From Streptomyces sp. NBC_01116 (GTDB lineage Bacteria > Actinomycetota > Actinomycetes > Streptomycetales > Streptomycetaceae), in assembly GCF_041435495.1 (NCBI RefSeq), contig NZ_CP108644.1, forward strand, positions 7,115,501 to 7,179,500: a DNA stretch of 64,000 nucleotides. Reading direction: 5' to 3'. The position numbers were made by a program, and so were the translations under genes. Positions 9,718-18,776 of this stretch are shown piece after piece (positions within the stretch are counted from its first letter, which is position 1; the number at the start of each line of letters is the position of its first letter). Below the pieces are notes generated by a model. It was not told the origin of the DNA. It made no database searches and saw only the letters and a list, made by a program, of their open reading frames with translations.

Positions 9718-10641
9718 ATGATCGATGCGCGGCGGTTGCGAATCCTCCGTGCGGTGGCCGACCACCGCACGGTGACCGCGGCCGCCGCCGCGTTGTACCT
9801 GACGCCCTCCGCCGTCTCCCAGCAGCTCGCCGCCCTGGAGCAGGAGACCGGCCACCGGCTCGTCGAACGCGGTGCGCGCGGCGCCCGGCTCACCGCCGCG
9901 GGGGAGATCCTGCTGAGCCACACCAACGTGGTCCTGGCCCAGCTGGAGCGGGCCGAGGCGGAGCTGGCCGACTACAGCGCGGGCGTCGCCGGTACGGTCA
10001 CGGTCGCCGCGTTCGCCACCGGCATCGGCCTCGTCCTCGCCCCCACCCTCACCGAGCTGGCCCGCACCGCGCCCGGCATCCGGGTCAAGGTCCAGGACGC
10101 GGAGGGCGACGCGAGCGTGCCGATGGTGCTGGACCGGCAGGTCGACGTGGCGGTGGCCGTCGAATACCGGGGCGCGCCCGCCGAGGACGACCGCCGCCTG
10201 ACCCGCGTCCCCCTGTACTCGGAGCCGTTCGACGCGGTGCTCCCGGTGGACCACCGGCTCGCGGACCAGGACCAGGTGGCGGTCGCCGACCTCGCGAAGG
10301 ACCCGTGGATCGGGCCCTACCCGGGCAACCCCTGCCATGACGTGGTGGTCCTGGCCTGCGAGTTCGCCGGGTTCGCCCCCCGCCTCGAACACTCCTCGGA
10401 CGACTTCCGCGCCGTGGTCGCCCTGGCCGGGGCCGGCGCCGGAGTGGCCCTGGTGCCCCGGTCCGCGCTGCGCGGGATGGAGCTGACCGGGGTGGTCGTG
10501 CGCCCCGTCGAGGGGAGCGCCCCCACCCGCCGCGTCTTCGCGGCCGTACGGCAGGGGGCCGAGGGCCATCCGCTGATCCGGCCGGTGCTGGACGCGATGG
10601 AGGCGGTGGCCGTGCGGGAAGCGGGCCTGGCGCGGGTCTGA
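9718..10641 (+). CDS. LysR-family transcriptional regulator
   Basis: A 307-residue LysR-type regulator. The N-terminal winged helix is clear (RILRAVADHRTVTAAAAALY then TPSAVSQQLAALEQETGHRL), followed by a linker helix and a periplasmic-binding-like effector domain from about residue 90. It is oriented like tdh-kbl and begins 46 bp after kbl, but it appears to have its own leaderless promoter. It may control threonine catabolism or another nearby gene. The sequence alone does not say which, and LysR regulators more often act on divergent genes. Confidence 0.9.
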   Translation: MIDARRLRILRAVADHRTVTAAAAALYLTPSAVSQQLAALEQETGHRLVERGARGARLTAAGEILLSHTNVVLAQLERAEAELADYSAGVAGTVTVAAFATGIGLVLAPTLTELARTAPGIRVKVQDAEGDASVPMVLDRQVDVAVAVEYRGAPAEDDRRLTRVPLYSEPFDAVLPVDHRLADQDQVAVADLAKDPWIGPYPGNPCHDVVVLACEFAGFAPRLEHSSDDFRAVVALAGAGAGVALVPRSALRGMELTGVVVRPVEGSAPTRRVFAAVRQGAEGHPLIRPVLDAMEAVAVREAGLARV

Positions 10642-10712
10642 ATCCGGCACGCGCCCTGCCCCCGCCGCCCTTCGGCCCGCTCCTCCGTCCACCCGGTCCG
10701 CTCCGCCGCCTC

Positions 10713-13439
10713 TCACCCCGCCCGGCGTCCCAGGACGAAGCGTCCCCCGGCCGACGCGCCCGGGACCAGCGTCCCGGCCGCCGCGGCGAGCGCCACGGCC
10801 CCCGCGATCACCGCGTAGTGCACCGGCGGAAGATACGGCGCCGTGCCCGCCAGCGAGACGGCGAACGCGGTCAGCGGGACCGCGGCCACCGCCGTTCCGA
10901 TCACCAGCCCGGCGAAGGTGACCAGGCCGGTCTCCAGCACCAGCATCCGCCGGAGCTGCCGCCGCCCGGTGCCGACCATCCGCAGCAGCCGGAACTCGCC
11001 CCGGCGGCCGATCGTGATCAGCGCCAGCGTGCTCACCACGGCCAGCAGCGCGAAGCCGCCGATCACCCCGACGCCGATGACGATCACGGCGTTGTCCCCG
11101 TCCGACACCGGCGGAGCGATCGCCACGTCGTCGCCCGTGGCGGCCCGCACCACGACCCCGCCGCCGTACGGGGCCAGCGCCCGACGCACCGCGGCCGCGG
11201 GGTCCGCACCGGACCCGGACCCGGACGCGGCCTGGGACCCGGACCCGGTCTCGGCTCCGGCCCCGGTCCGGATCAGCACGACCTGGTCCCGCGCGGCCGA
11301 GACATGGCCCGCCAGCGCCTCGCGCGGGAAGAGGAACTCGCCCAGGCCCAGCGCGTGTCCGTACACCGCGACGACCCGGGGCTCCACCCGCGTACCGTCG
11401 CCGAGCCGCAGCGCGACCCGGTCCCCGGGGCCGACGTCCAGGCTCTTCGCCCGGTCCGCCCCGACCGCGACGGCGTCCCCCCCCGTGAGCCGGTCCAGGT
11501 CGCCCGCCGTGACGCGCGGGTCGAGCGTGCCGGACAGACCGCGCGCCTCCACGCCCAGCACGGGCAGCCGGGTCAGCACCGGCTCGCCCGCCTGCCGGTC
11601 GGCCAGGACGACCGTCGAACGCAGCACCCCGGTCGCCGCCGCGACCCCCGGCGCCTCCCGCACCGCCTCGGCCGCTCCGGCGGGCAGCCCCGCCCCGCCG
11701 CCCGTCGCCACCAGGTTCGCCCGCAGCGCGGCGGAGGCCTGGTGGCCGGAGGCCCGCTCCATTGTCGGCCCCGAGGCGAGCTGCACGCAGACGAACGCGA
11801 CCACCAGCACGATCGGGGTGAACGCGGTGGCGAGCCGCCGGGTGTGCGCCGAGGCGGCCCGCTCGGCCAGGAACCCCGAGACCCCGCCCGCCTTCCGCAT
11901 CGGACGGCCCAGCACGCCCAGGGCGATCCGGGAGATCCGGGGCCCCAGCAGAGCGACCGCGATCACCAGGGACATCGCCGCGCCCGAGGCGGCGGCGCCC
12001 GCCGCCTGACCGCTCTGCGTCGTCGCGACCCCCGCCGAGCTGATCCCGGCGAACGCCAGCACCACCCCCGCCACGTCACGGAACCGTCCCGGCTCGCTCG
12101 GCTCGTCCGCCGTCGCCGCACCCAACGCGGCGGCCGGCCGCAGCCGGGTGATGGACCGGGCGGCGAGCATCGCCACCGGCCGCGCCAGCAGCGCTACCAG
12201 CAGCCCGCCGGCCAGCACCGCGGCGGGCGGCAGCCACCACGGCACCGGCAGCGGCAGCGGACCGGTCGTCAGCAGCGAACGCATCGCGAGACCCAGGGGC
12301 ACGGACCCGACGCCGCCCAGCAGCGCCGCCGCCGCCGACACCCGGCCCGCCTCCCGGCCGATCGCGGACCGCAGCTGACGGGGCGAGGCCCCCACCGCCC
12401 GCAGCAGCGCCAGCTCCCCGGACCGCTGACGGATCGCCTGCGACAGCGTCGAGGCGATCACGAGGATCGCCACCATCAGCACGGTGCCGCCGATCGAACC
12501 GAGCAGGGCCAACTGGTCCCCGCGTCCGCCGAGCGCGTCCACGTGCTCGGCCTCCCCGCGCTCCGCACCCGTCAGGACCCGCACGCCCCGGTCCGACCCG
12601 GGGACGCCCGAACGCTCGGGCAGCACCGCGCCGATCGCGTCCCGCAGCGCGTCCCGCGAGACGCCCGGCTCCGCGACCACGCCGATCGCGTCGATCCGGC
12701 CCGGGTGCCCGGCCAGCGCGGTCAGCCGGGACTCGGTGAAGAACACGGCCGGGGGAGCGTCGCCGCCGTGCCCGGTGCGGGCGATCCCGCTGACCGTGTA
12801 CGTCCGGGCGGCTCCGTCGGCCCGCAGCACGACCCGCCCGCCAGGGGCGTGGCCGCCCGCCGCGAGCACGCCGTCCAGGACGACCTCGGTCGCGTCCCTC
12901 GGGGCACGCCCCTCGGCCAGCGCGTACCGGGTCAGCGCGGCGGACGGCCAGGAGCGGCCCACCGCGGGCCGCCCGTCGCCCGTGGACACCGGCACCGAAT
13001 CGTCCGCGACGGCCTGCGCCACGCCGTCGGCCCCCGCCACCGCGGCCAGCACCGACCGGTCCAGACGGGCCCGCTCGGGCAGGTACGCCGTCGTGGTCCG
13101 CGGTTCGCTGCCCCACGGCTTCGCCGTGTACGACACCTTCTGGTCCGCCGCCACCACCGCGTCCGCGCCCGCGTACCGCTGCACCGGAGGCGCCGCCACC
13201 AGCAGCGAGCCGATGACGAACGCGAACGCGCCGATCAGCGCGGCGGCGGCGCCCGTCGCCACGATCACCGCCGCCCAGGCCCGCCGATGCGTGGCCAGCG
13301 ACCGCCGGGCCAGGAACGCCGACGCCCGCCGCGACCCCTGCCGTACCCCCAGCGGCTCCCGGGCCGCCGTACCCGTACGTCTGTTCCGCGCGGCCGCCGA
13401 CTCCGGGGCCGCCGTGCCCGTACGCCTCTTCATCCTCAT
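10713..13439 (-). CDS. ABC exporter permease, FtsX/MacB type
   Basis: A 908-residue membrane protein with two FtsX-type permease units. A first membrane helix near residues 55-85 (WAAVIVATGAAAALIGAFAF) is followed by a large extracytoplasmic domain. A helix bundle with LSQAIRQRSGELALLRAVGA follows, then a second extracytoplasmic domain and final helices. The N-terminus is Arg-rich and contains a duplicated RRTGTAA(P/R)E segment. Its ATG overlaps the ATPase stop by four bases (ATGA), so subunits are made together. Such transporters move lipoproteins, peptides or antibiotics across the membrane. The cargo is unknown, and the divergent two-component system suggests an envelope-stress or peptide-resistance role. 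Confidence 0.9.
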   Translation of the reverse strand: MRMKRRTGTAAPESAAARNRRTGTAAREPLGVRQGSRRASAFLARRSLATHRRAWAAVIVATGAAAALIGAFAFVIGSLLVAAPPVQRYAGADAVVAADQKVSYTAKPWGSEPRTTTAYLPERARLDRSVLAAVAGADGVAQAVADDSVPVSTGDGRPAVGRSWPSAALTRYALAEGRAPRDATEVVLDGVLAAGGHAPGGRVVLRADGAARTYTVSGIARTGHGGDAPPAVFFTESRLTALAGHPGRIDAIGVVAEPGVSRDALRDAIGAVLPERSGVPGSDRGVRVLTGAERGEAEHVDALGGRGDQLALLGSIGGTVLMVAILVIASTLSQAIRQRSGELALLRAVGASPRQLRSAIGREAGRVSAAAALLGGVGSVPLGLAMRSLLTTGPLPLPVPWWLPPAAVLAGGLLVALLARPVAMLAARSITRLRPAAALGAATADEPSEPGRFRDVAGVVLAFAGISSAGVATTQSGQAAGAAASGAAMSLVIAVALLGPRISRIALGVLGRPMRKAGGVSGFLAERAASAHTRRLATAFTPIVLVVAFVCVQLASGPTMERASGHQASAALRANLVATGGGAGLPAGAAEAVREAPGVAAATGVLRSTVVLADRQAGEPVLTRLPVLGVEARGLSGTLDPRVTAGDLDRLTGGDAVAVGADRAKSLDVGPGDRVALRLGDGTRVEPRVVAVYGHALGLGEFLFPREALAGHVSAARDQVVLIRTGAGAETGSGSQAASGSGSGADPAAAVRRALAPYGGGVVVRAATGDDVAIAPPVSDGDNAVIVIGVGVIGGFALLAVVSTLALITIGRRGEFRLLRMVGTGRRQLRRMLVLETGLVTFAGLVIGTAVAAVPLTAFAVSLAGTAPYLPPVHYAVIAGAVALAAAAGTLVPGASAGGRFVLGRRAG

Positions 13440-14146
13440 CGCAGCCGACCGCCGTCCATCGTCAGGACGGTGTCCGCCCAGCTCGCCGCCACCGGGTCAT
13501 GGGTGACCATCACGACCGTGCGGCCCTCGATCCGTACGGCGTCCCGCAGCAGCGCCAGCACCAGCGCCGCCGACTCCGGGTCGAGGGAGGCGGTCGGCTC
13601 GTCCGCGAAGATCACCTCGGGCTCCGTCACCAGCGCCCGCGCCACCGCGACCCGCTGCTGCTGGCCGCCCGACAGCGTCGACGGCCCGTCGCCGCCACGC
13701 CCCGCGAGACCAACCCGGGCCAGCAACTCCCGCCCCCGCGCCAGCACATCGGGGCCGCCCGGATCCGCGCCGCCCAGCACCAGCGGCAGCACCACGTTCT
13801 CCTCGATGGACAGCGACGGCACCAGATTGAGCGCGTGCGACTGGAAGACGAAGCCGATCCGGTCCCGGCGCAGCCGGGTCAGCGCCGCCTCCGAGAGCGA
13901 CCCGAGGTCCGTGCCGCCGATCCTGACCGTCCCCGAGGTCGGCCGGTCCAGGCCCGCGGCGACCTGGAGGAAGGTGCTCTTGCCCGAACCCGAAGGCCCG
14001 ACCACCGCGGTGAAACTTCCGGCCGGGACCCGGCAACTGACCCCGTCGAGCGCCGTCGTCCTCCGGCTGCTCCCGCGCCGTCCGTAGCTCCGGCTCACCC
14101 CCTCCAGACCGAGCGCGGCTCCCTGCTCCACCATCGTCGTACCCAC
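13436..14146 (-). CDS. ABC transporter ATP-binding protein of the FtsX-type exporter
   Basis: A 236-residue ATPase of the MacB/LolD class. Walker A is GPSGSGKST, the Q loop is FVFQSHALNLVPSL, the signature is LSGGQQQR, Walker B is VIFADEPTASLD, and the switch His is in MVTHD. It partners the overlapping FtsX permease downstream. The start may be 14146 (MGTTMVEQ) or the internal ATG at 14134. No strong ribosome-binding site decides between them. The promoter should lie in the 170-bp region shared with the divergent sensor kinase. Confidence 0.92.
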   Translation of the reverse strand: MGTTMVEQGAALGLEGVSRSYGRRGSSRRTTALDGVSCRVPAGSFTAVVGPSGSGKSTFLQVAAGLDRPTSGTVRIGGTDLGSLSEAALTRLRRDRIGFVFQSHALNLVPSLSIEENVVLPLVLGGADPGGPDVLARGRELLARVGLAGRGGDGPSTLSGGQQQRVAVARALVTEPEVIFADEPTASLDPESAALVLALLRDAVRIEGRTVVMVTHDPVAASWADTVLTMDGGRLR

Positions 14147-14313
14147 TGTTCGCCTCCACCGTCCCCGTACTGTCCGACCTGCTAGAACGCTATGAGCCGG
14201 GAGACGGCCGGGCGAGGGTGCGCACTACCGGACCGGGGGTGCAGCCAGCTCCACCCCCGCCCGGGGGACCGCACCCCTCCGGCGGTGGGACCGCCCCCGT
14301 ACCGTGGGCTGCC

Positions 14314-15546
14314 ATGAGCAGCTCACCACCCGGTCCCCTCACGGTCGCCGTCCGGCGTTCCTGGGGCGCCTCGCGCTACCTCCTCATCGGCATCGGGGTC
14401 GCGATGCTGACCTACGTCGGCGCGTTCCTGGTGGTGGCGGCCCTCCTGTTCGCGGTCGCGATCATCGGGCTGCCCGCACTGCCGGAGGCCGCCACCCTGC
14501 TGCGCCGGGCCGCCTCGGCGGAGAGCCGCAGAGCGGCGGCCCGGCTCGGGCCGGGACACCGCCCCGCCTCCTATCCGCCCCTGGGCGGCGTCGAGTTGCC
14601 CGAACGGGTCCGGCGGACGCTCACCGACCGGACCACCTGGCGGCTCGCGCTCTGGCTGCCCGTCCAGACGTTCTTCGGCATGGGGCTCGGCTACCTCACG
14701 ATGATCCTGTGGCCCGTCGCCCTGCTGGTGGACGGCGTCGCGCTGTCCGTCGTGGGGCTGGTGGACCGGCGGCGGGCCGACGAGTACGGCATCGAGCCGC
14801 CCGACCGGCCGGGCTGGGCACTGCGCTGGCACCCGGTGCTGGCCGACCTCTCGGCGGGCTGGACCATGGCCCTGCTCGCCCCGCCGCCCGCCGCCGAACT
14901 CACCGAGCGGATCGCCCACCTCACCGAGAGCCGGGCCGGCGCGGTCGCCGCGCACGGGGCCGAACTGCGGCGCATCGAGCGGGACCTGCACGACGGCGCC
15001 CAGGCCAGGATCGTCGCCCTGTCGATGCGGATCGGGCTCGCCAAGCAGCTCCTGGACCGCGATCCGGCCGCCGCGCGGGCCCGCCTGGACGAGGCGCAGG
15101 ACGGGGCCGAAGCCGCGCTCGCCGAGCTGCGGCACGTCGTGCGCGGCATCCACCCACCGGTCCTCACCGACCGCGGACTGGCCGGTGCCGTACGGGCGTT
15201 GGCCGCCGACGTCCCCGTGCCCGTCACGGCGGACCTGGACGGGGTGGAGGACGGGCGGCGGCTGCCCGCCGCGATCGAGGCCGCCGCCTACTTCGTGGTC
15301 GCCGAGGCGCTCACCAACATCAGCAAGCACAGCGGCGCCACCGCCGCCCGGGTCCGGATCGACCGGCCCCCCGGCCTCCTGCGGGTGACCATCGGCGACG
15401 ATGGTCGCGGCGGCGCGGACGAACGCGCCGGCAGCGGGCTGGTGGGCATCCGGCGGCGGGTCGCCGCGCTGGACGGCGCCACCCGCGTCAGCAGCCCCGC
15501 CGGGGGGCCGACGGACATCGAAGTGGAGCTGCCGTGCGGATCGTGA
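14314..15546 (+). CDS. Two-component sensor histidine kinase (HisKA_3 type)
   Basis: A 410-residue membrane kinase. It has an N-terminal sensor region with hydrophobic pairs (YLLIGIGVAMLTYVGAFLVV at about 22-41 and a second group near 115-150). A HisKA_3 dimerisation/phosphorylation box IERDLHDGAQARIV follows with His226. The GHKL ATPase domain ends it (AEALTNISKHSGA, then IGDDGRGGA, then GSGLVGIRRRV). The start at ATG 14314 is favoured over an upstream in-frame GTG because a TACCGT -10 box sits eight bases before it. The 3' end overlaps the response regulator by 13 bases. It is divergent from the FtsX-type exporter, which may be its target. Confidence 0.9.
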   Translation: MSSSPPGPLTVAVRRSWGASRYLLIGIGVAMLTYVGAFLVVAALLFAVAIIGLPALPEAATLLRRAASAESRRAAARLGPGHRPASYPPLGGVELPERVRRTLTDRTTWRLALWLPVQTFFGMGLGYLTMILWPVALLVDGVALSVVGLVDRRRADEYGIEPPDRPGWALRWHPVLADLSAGWTMALLAPPPAAELTERIAHLTESRAGAVAAHGAELRRIERDLHDGAQARIVALSMRIGLAKQLLDRDPAAARARLDEAQDGAEAALAELRHVVRGIHPPVLTDRGLAGAVRALAADVPVPVTADLDGVEDGRRLPAAIEAAAYFVVAEALTNISKHSGATAARVRIDRPPGLLRVTIGDDGRGGADERAGSGLVGIRRRVAALDGATRVSSPAGGPTDIEVELPCGS

Positions 15547-16199
15547 TCGCCGAGGACAACGCCCTCCTGCGCGAGGGCCTCGTCCTCCTGCTCACCAGCT
15601 CCGGACACGAGGTGGTGGCCGACGCGGCGGCCGGCCCGGAGATCCTGCCCGCCCTGCTCGAACACCGCCCGGACGTCGCCGTCCTGGACGTACGGCTGCC
15701 GCCCACCTTCCGCGACGAGGGGCTGCGGGCCGCGATCGCCGCCCGCGCCGAACTGCCCGACCTGCCGATCCTGGTCCTCTCGCAGTACGTCGAGGAGACG
15801 TACGCCGCCGAGCTGCTCGCCCGGGGCGCCCGGGGCATCGGCTACCTGCTCAAGGACCGGGTGGGCCGGATCGAGCAGTTCCTGGAGGCCCTGGACCGGG
15901 TGGCGGCGGGCGGCACCGCGCTCGACCCGGAGGTCGTCACCCAGCTCCTCACCCGCAAGTCCACGGCGGGCCCGCTCCAGAGCCTCACCGCCCGCGAGCG
16001 CGAGGTCCTGGAACACATGGCGCAGGGCAAGGCGAACGCCACCATCGCCGCCGAACTCACCGTCTCCGAACGGGCGGTGAGCAAGCACATCGGCTCGATC
16101 TTCGCCAAGCTCGGCCTGGAACCGGACGACGGAGCCGTCCACCGCCGCGTCCTCGCGGTGCTGGCCTACCTGGAGGGCCGGGACGGGGTCGCCCCCTGA
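15534..16199 (+). CDS. Response regulator, NarL/LuxR family
   Basis: A 221-residue regulator starting at GTG 15534 inside the end of the kinase gene. The receiver domain shows the acidic pair near the N-terminus (IAEDN) and the phosphoacceptor Asp52 in VAVLDVRLPP. The conserved Lys is in GYLLKDRVG. The C-terminal LuxR-type helix-turn-helix reads LTAREREVLEHMAQGKANAT, then IAAELTVSERAVSKHIGSIF. The overlap makes it an obligate partner of the preceding kinase. The divergent ABC exporter is the most likely regulated target, by analogy with similar Streptomyces loci. Confidence 0.93.
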   Translation: MRIVIAEDNALLREGLVLLLTSSGHEVVADAAAGPEILPALLEHRPDVAVLDVRLPPTFRDEGLRAAIAARAELPDLPILVLSQYVEETYAAELLARGARGIGYLLKDRVGRIEQFLEALDRVAAGGTALDPEVVTQLLTRKSTAGPLQSLTAREREVLEHMAQGKANATIAAELTVSERAVSKHIGSIFAKLGLEPDDGAVHRRVLAVLAYLEGRDGVAP

Positions 16200-16236
16200 G
16201 GTCGCCCCGCCGGGGCCCGCGTCGAGCCCGATCGGC

Positions 16237-16629
16237 TCAGGCGGCCGGCTGGAGCAGGTCCCAGCGGTTGCCGTAGAGGTCCTCGAAGACCGCCACCGAG
16301 CCGTACGTCTCGTGCCGGGGCTCCTCCAGGAACCGCACCCCGGCGGCCACCATCCGGGCGTGGTCGGCCGCGAAGTCCTCCGTGTGCAGGAAGAAGCCGA
16401 CCCGGCCGCCCGTCTGCGCCCCCACCGCCCTGCTCTGGACCTCGTCCTTCGCGCGGGCGAGCAGCAGCCCCGTGCCGGGCGCGGTCCCGCGCGGGCGCAC
16501 CACCACCCAGCGGGTGCCGTCGCCCCGGTCGGTGTCCTCCGCCACCTCGAAGCCGAGCGCGTCGCGGTAGTACGCGAGCGCCTCGTCGTAGTCGCGGACG
16601 ACCAGGGTGACCAGGGCGATGTGGGACAT
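16237..16629 (-). CDS. VOC-superfamily (glyoxalase-like) protein
   Basis: A 130-residue single-unit vicinal-oxygen-chelate protein with two beta-alpha-beta-beta-beta modules: HIALVTLVVRDYDEALAYYR and, in the second half, VGFFLHTEDFAADHARMVAA. The C-terminus reads FEDLYGNRWDLLQP, the usual metal-site strand. The start at ATG 16629 is set by GGAAGGA upstream; a longer in-frame extension lacks a ribosome-binding site. A TATAAC -10-like element lies on this strand about 25 bp upstream. Function is unknown; relatives include bleomycin-binding proteins and dioxygenases. Confidence 0.88.
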   Translation of the reverse strand: MSHIALVTLVVRDYDEALAYYRDALGFEVAEDTDRGDGTRWVVVRPRGTAPGTGLLLARAKDEVQSRAVGAQTGGRVGFFLHTEDFAADHARMVAAGVRFLEEPRHETYGSVAVFEDLYGNRWDLLQPAA

Positions 16630-16704
16630 GGCGGGGAGTCCTTCCAGCGATGCGGTTATACGTAACACTAGCGCCGGAGCCCCCCGCCCCCGCACCATGC
16701 CCGC

Positions 16705-17346
16705 ATGGACATCGTGGACGGCACGACCACCGGCGGCCGGGCCGCCCTGACGGACCGGGCCCGCGCCCTCGCGGACACCGGAGGGCGACGGGTGCTGGGG
16801 ATCGCGGGCCCGCCCGGAGCCGGGAAGTCCACTCTGGCTGACCGGCTGGTCGCGGCCCTGGACGGACGCGCCGCCCTCGTCCCGATGGACGGCTTCCACC
16901 TGGCCGCCGCCGAGCTGGAGCGCCTGGGCCGCGCCGACCGCAAGGGCGCCCCCGACACCTTCGACGCCGCCGGGTACACGGCCCTGCTGCGGCGGCTGCG
17001 CGCACCGGACCCGGTGCACGCCGTGTACGCCCCGGCCTTCGACCGGTCCCTGGAGGAGCCGGTCGCCGGTTCGCTGCCCGTGGCGCCGGACGTGCCGCTC
17101 GTCGTCACCGAGGGGAACTACCTGCTGCTCGACGACGGCCCCTGGGCCCCGGTGCGCGGGCTGCTGGACGAGGTGTGGTTCCTGGACCCGGACGCGCGGG
17201 TGCGGGTGCGCCGGCTCGTCGACCGCCATGTCCGCCACGGCAGGCCCCGGCGCCGCGCGGAGGAGTGGGTGGCCCGCTCCGACGAGGCGAACGCGCGGCT
17301 GGTGGAGCGGGGCCGGGACCGGGCCGACCTGATCGTGCGGCTGTGA
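16705..17346 (+). CDS. P-loop nucleoside/pantothenate kinase-like protein
   Basis: A 213-residue P-loop kinase related to the uridine kinase/phosphoribulokinase/PanK group and to YfdG-like 'nucleotide kinase' proteins. Walker A is GIAGPPGAGKST near residue 35. The substrate region is PMDGFHLAAAELERLG, the central strand LVVTEGNYLLL, and a lid Arg cluster reads RRLVDRHVRHGRPRR. The start ATG 16705 follows a weak CACCAT -10-like box six bases away and lacks a ribosome-binding site. The substrate is unknown; sugars and nucleosides are both possible. The stop codon lies inside the first degenerate unit of a tandem repeat. Confidence 0.82.
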   Translation: MDIVDGTTTGGRAALTDRARALADTGGRRVLGIAGPPGAGKSTLADRLVAALDGRAALVPMDGFHLAAAELERLGRADRKGAPDTFDAAGYTALLRRLRAPDPVHAVYAPAFDRSLEEPVAGSLPVAPDVPLVVTEGNYLLLDDGPWAPVRGLLDEVWFLDPDARVRVRRLVDRHVRHGRPRRRAEEWVARSDEANARLVERGRDRADLIVRL

Positions 17347-17512
17347 CCCGCGGGCCGGTCCGGTGATCCGCAGGTCGGTCCGGTGATCCGCAGGTCGGTC
17401 CGGTGATCCGCGGGCCGGTCCGGTGATCCGCAGGTCGGTCCGGTGATCCGCGGGCCGGTCCGGTGGCCCGCAGGTCGGTCCGGTGAGCCCTCGGTGCCGG
17501 TCCGGTGACCCG
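17345..17512 (+). repeat. 20-bp tandem repeat array, about eight units
   Basis: Six near-identical 20-bp units run from 17357 to 17476, alternating between endings GCAGGTC and GCGGGCC after GGTCCGGTGATCC. A degenerate 12-base unit precedes them and includes the TGA of the kinase gene. A 22-base unit (17477-17498) and a partial unit (to 17512) follow. The period is not a multiple of three, so it is not a coding repeat. It lies between a stop codon and the M24 peptidase leader. It looks like a minisatellite; a role in mRNA end formation or binding is possible but unsupported. Confidence 0.9.
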
Positions 17513-17611
17513 TCGCCCTCCGAGGACCGACACGCTCCGGCAAGCCGGTCGCGTACGCCCCGTCGGGCGGGCAGGATGCTGTGTGCCGTGTCGCACCGCC
17601 AGGAGGTCCTG

Positions 17612-18757
17612 ATGTCCAGCCCGAGCCCGTCCGTCCAGCAGTCCGCCCCGCCGCCCTTCACCGCCGACGACTACCGGGCCCGGATGGCACGCACCGCCGA
17701 GTCCGCCGCCGAGGCCGGGCTCGCCGGGGTGATCGTCGCGCCGGGCCCCGACCTCGTCCACCTCACCGGCTACCGCCCCGTGAGCACCGAACGCCTCACG
17801 CTCCTCGTGCTGCGAGCCGGCCAGGACCCGGTCCTGGTCGTCCCGACCCTGGAGGCCCCCGACGCGGCCGCCGCCACCGGGGCGCCCGCCCTCACCCTGC
17901 GGGACTGGACCGACGGCAAGGACCCGTACGAGGTGACCGCCCCGCTGCTGGACGCCGAGGGCCGCTTCGGCGTCAGCGACAACGCCTGGGCGATGCATCT
18001 GCTCGGCCTCCAGCGGCAGCTGCCCGGCACCTCCTACACCGCGCTCACCGAAGCGCTCCCGATGCTCCGCGCGGTGAAGGACGCCGCCGAGCTGGAACGG
18101 CTCACCGCTGCCGGGGCCGCCGCCGACGCCACGTACGAGGAGATCCTCAAGGTGCGCTTCTCCGGCCGCCGCGAGGTCGACGTGGCCACCGATCTCGCGG
18201 CTCTGCTCCGTGAGTTCGGGCACTCCCAGGTCGACTTCACCGTCGTCGGCTCCGGCCCGAACGGGGCGAACCCGCACCACGAGGCCGGCGCACGCACCAT
18301 CGAGCGCGGCGACATGGTCGTCCTCGACTTCGGCGGCCTGAAGCACGGCTACGGCTCCGACACCTCCCGCACGGTCCACGTCGGCGAGCCCACCGCCGAG
18401 GAGCAGCGCGTCCACGACATCGTCCGGGAGGCCCAGCAGGCGGGCTGCGCGGCCGTCCGGCCCGGCGTCGCCTGCCAGGAGATCGACCGGGCCGCCCGCG
18501 CGGTGATCACCGAATTCGGCTACGGCGAACGGTTCATCCACCGCACCGGCCACGGCATCGGCGTCACCACCCACGAGCCGCCCTACATGATCGAGGGCGA
18601 GGAGCAGCCGCTGGTGCCCGGCATGTGCTTCTCCGTGGAGCCGGGCATCTACCTCCCGGGCCGCTTCGGCGTCCGGATCGAGGACATCGTGGCCGTCACC
18701 GAGGACGGCGGGCGGCGGCTCAACACCACCGCCCGCGAACTGGCCGTCGTCGAGTAG
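17612..18757 (+). CDS. M24-family metallopeptidase (Xaa-Pro peptidase type)
   Basis: A 381-residue pita-bread peptidase of the aminopeptidase P/prolidase family. The N-terminal creatinase-like domain spans to about residue 150. The C-terminal domain carries the five metal ligands: Asp in VVLDFGGL, Asp in YGSDTSRTV, His in GHGIGVTTHEPP, Glu in FSVEPGIY and Glu in GVRIEDIVAV. It should cleave or trim proline-containing peptides in the cytoplasm. The start at ATG 17612 is fixed by a consensus AGGAGG at 17601-17606. An in-frame upstream ATG region runs into the tandem repeat and is rejected. It is convergent with the aldo/keto reductase. Confidence 0.92.
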   Translation: MSSPSPSVQQSAPPPFTADDYRARMARTAESAAEAGLAGVIVAPGPDLVHLTGYRPVSTERLTLLVLRAGQDPVLVVPTLEAPDAAAATGAPALTLRDWTDGKDPYEVTAPLLDAEGRFGVSDNAWAMHLLGLQRQLPGTSYTALTEALPMLRAVKDAAELERLTAAGAAADATYEEILKVRFSGRREVDVATDLAALLREFGHSQVDFTVVGSGPNGANPHHEAGARTIERGDMVVLDFGGLKHGYGSDTSRTVHVGEPTAEEQRVHDIVREAQQAGCAAVRPGVACQEIDRAARAVITEFGYGERFIHRTGHGIGVTTHEPPYMIEGEEQPLVPGMCFSVEPGIYLPGRFGVRIEDIVAVTEDGGRRLNTTARELAVVE

Positions 18758-18776
18758 GAGTTCCGGGCTCCCCGGC

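Noticed and set aside
10818..14087. 1089-codon plus-strand frame across the FtsX exporter
   Set aside because: Runs antisense through both exporter genes and is rich in Arg/Pro/Gln with no recognisable fold.
16655..16672. GTTATACGTAAC as a possible operator between the VOC and kinase genes
   Set aside because: Only four-base arms match and the element is better read as part of a -10 box on the minus strand.
17345..17512. CRISPR-like appearance of the 20-bp repeat
   Set aside because: Units are contiguous with no unique spacers, and no cas genes are present.
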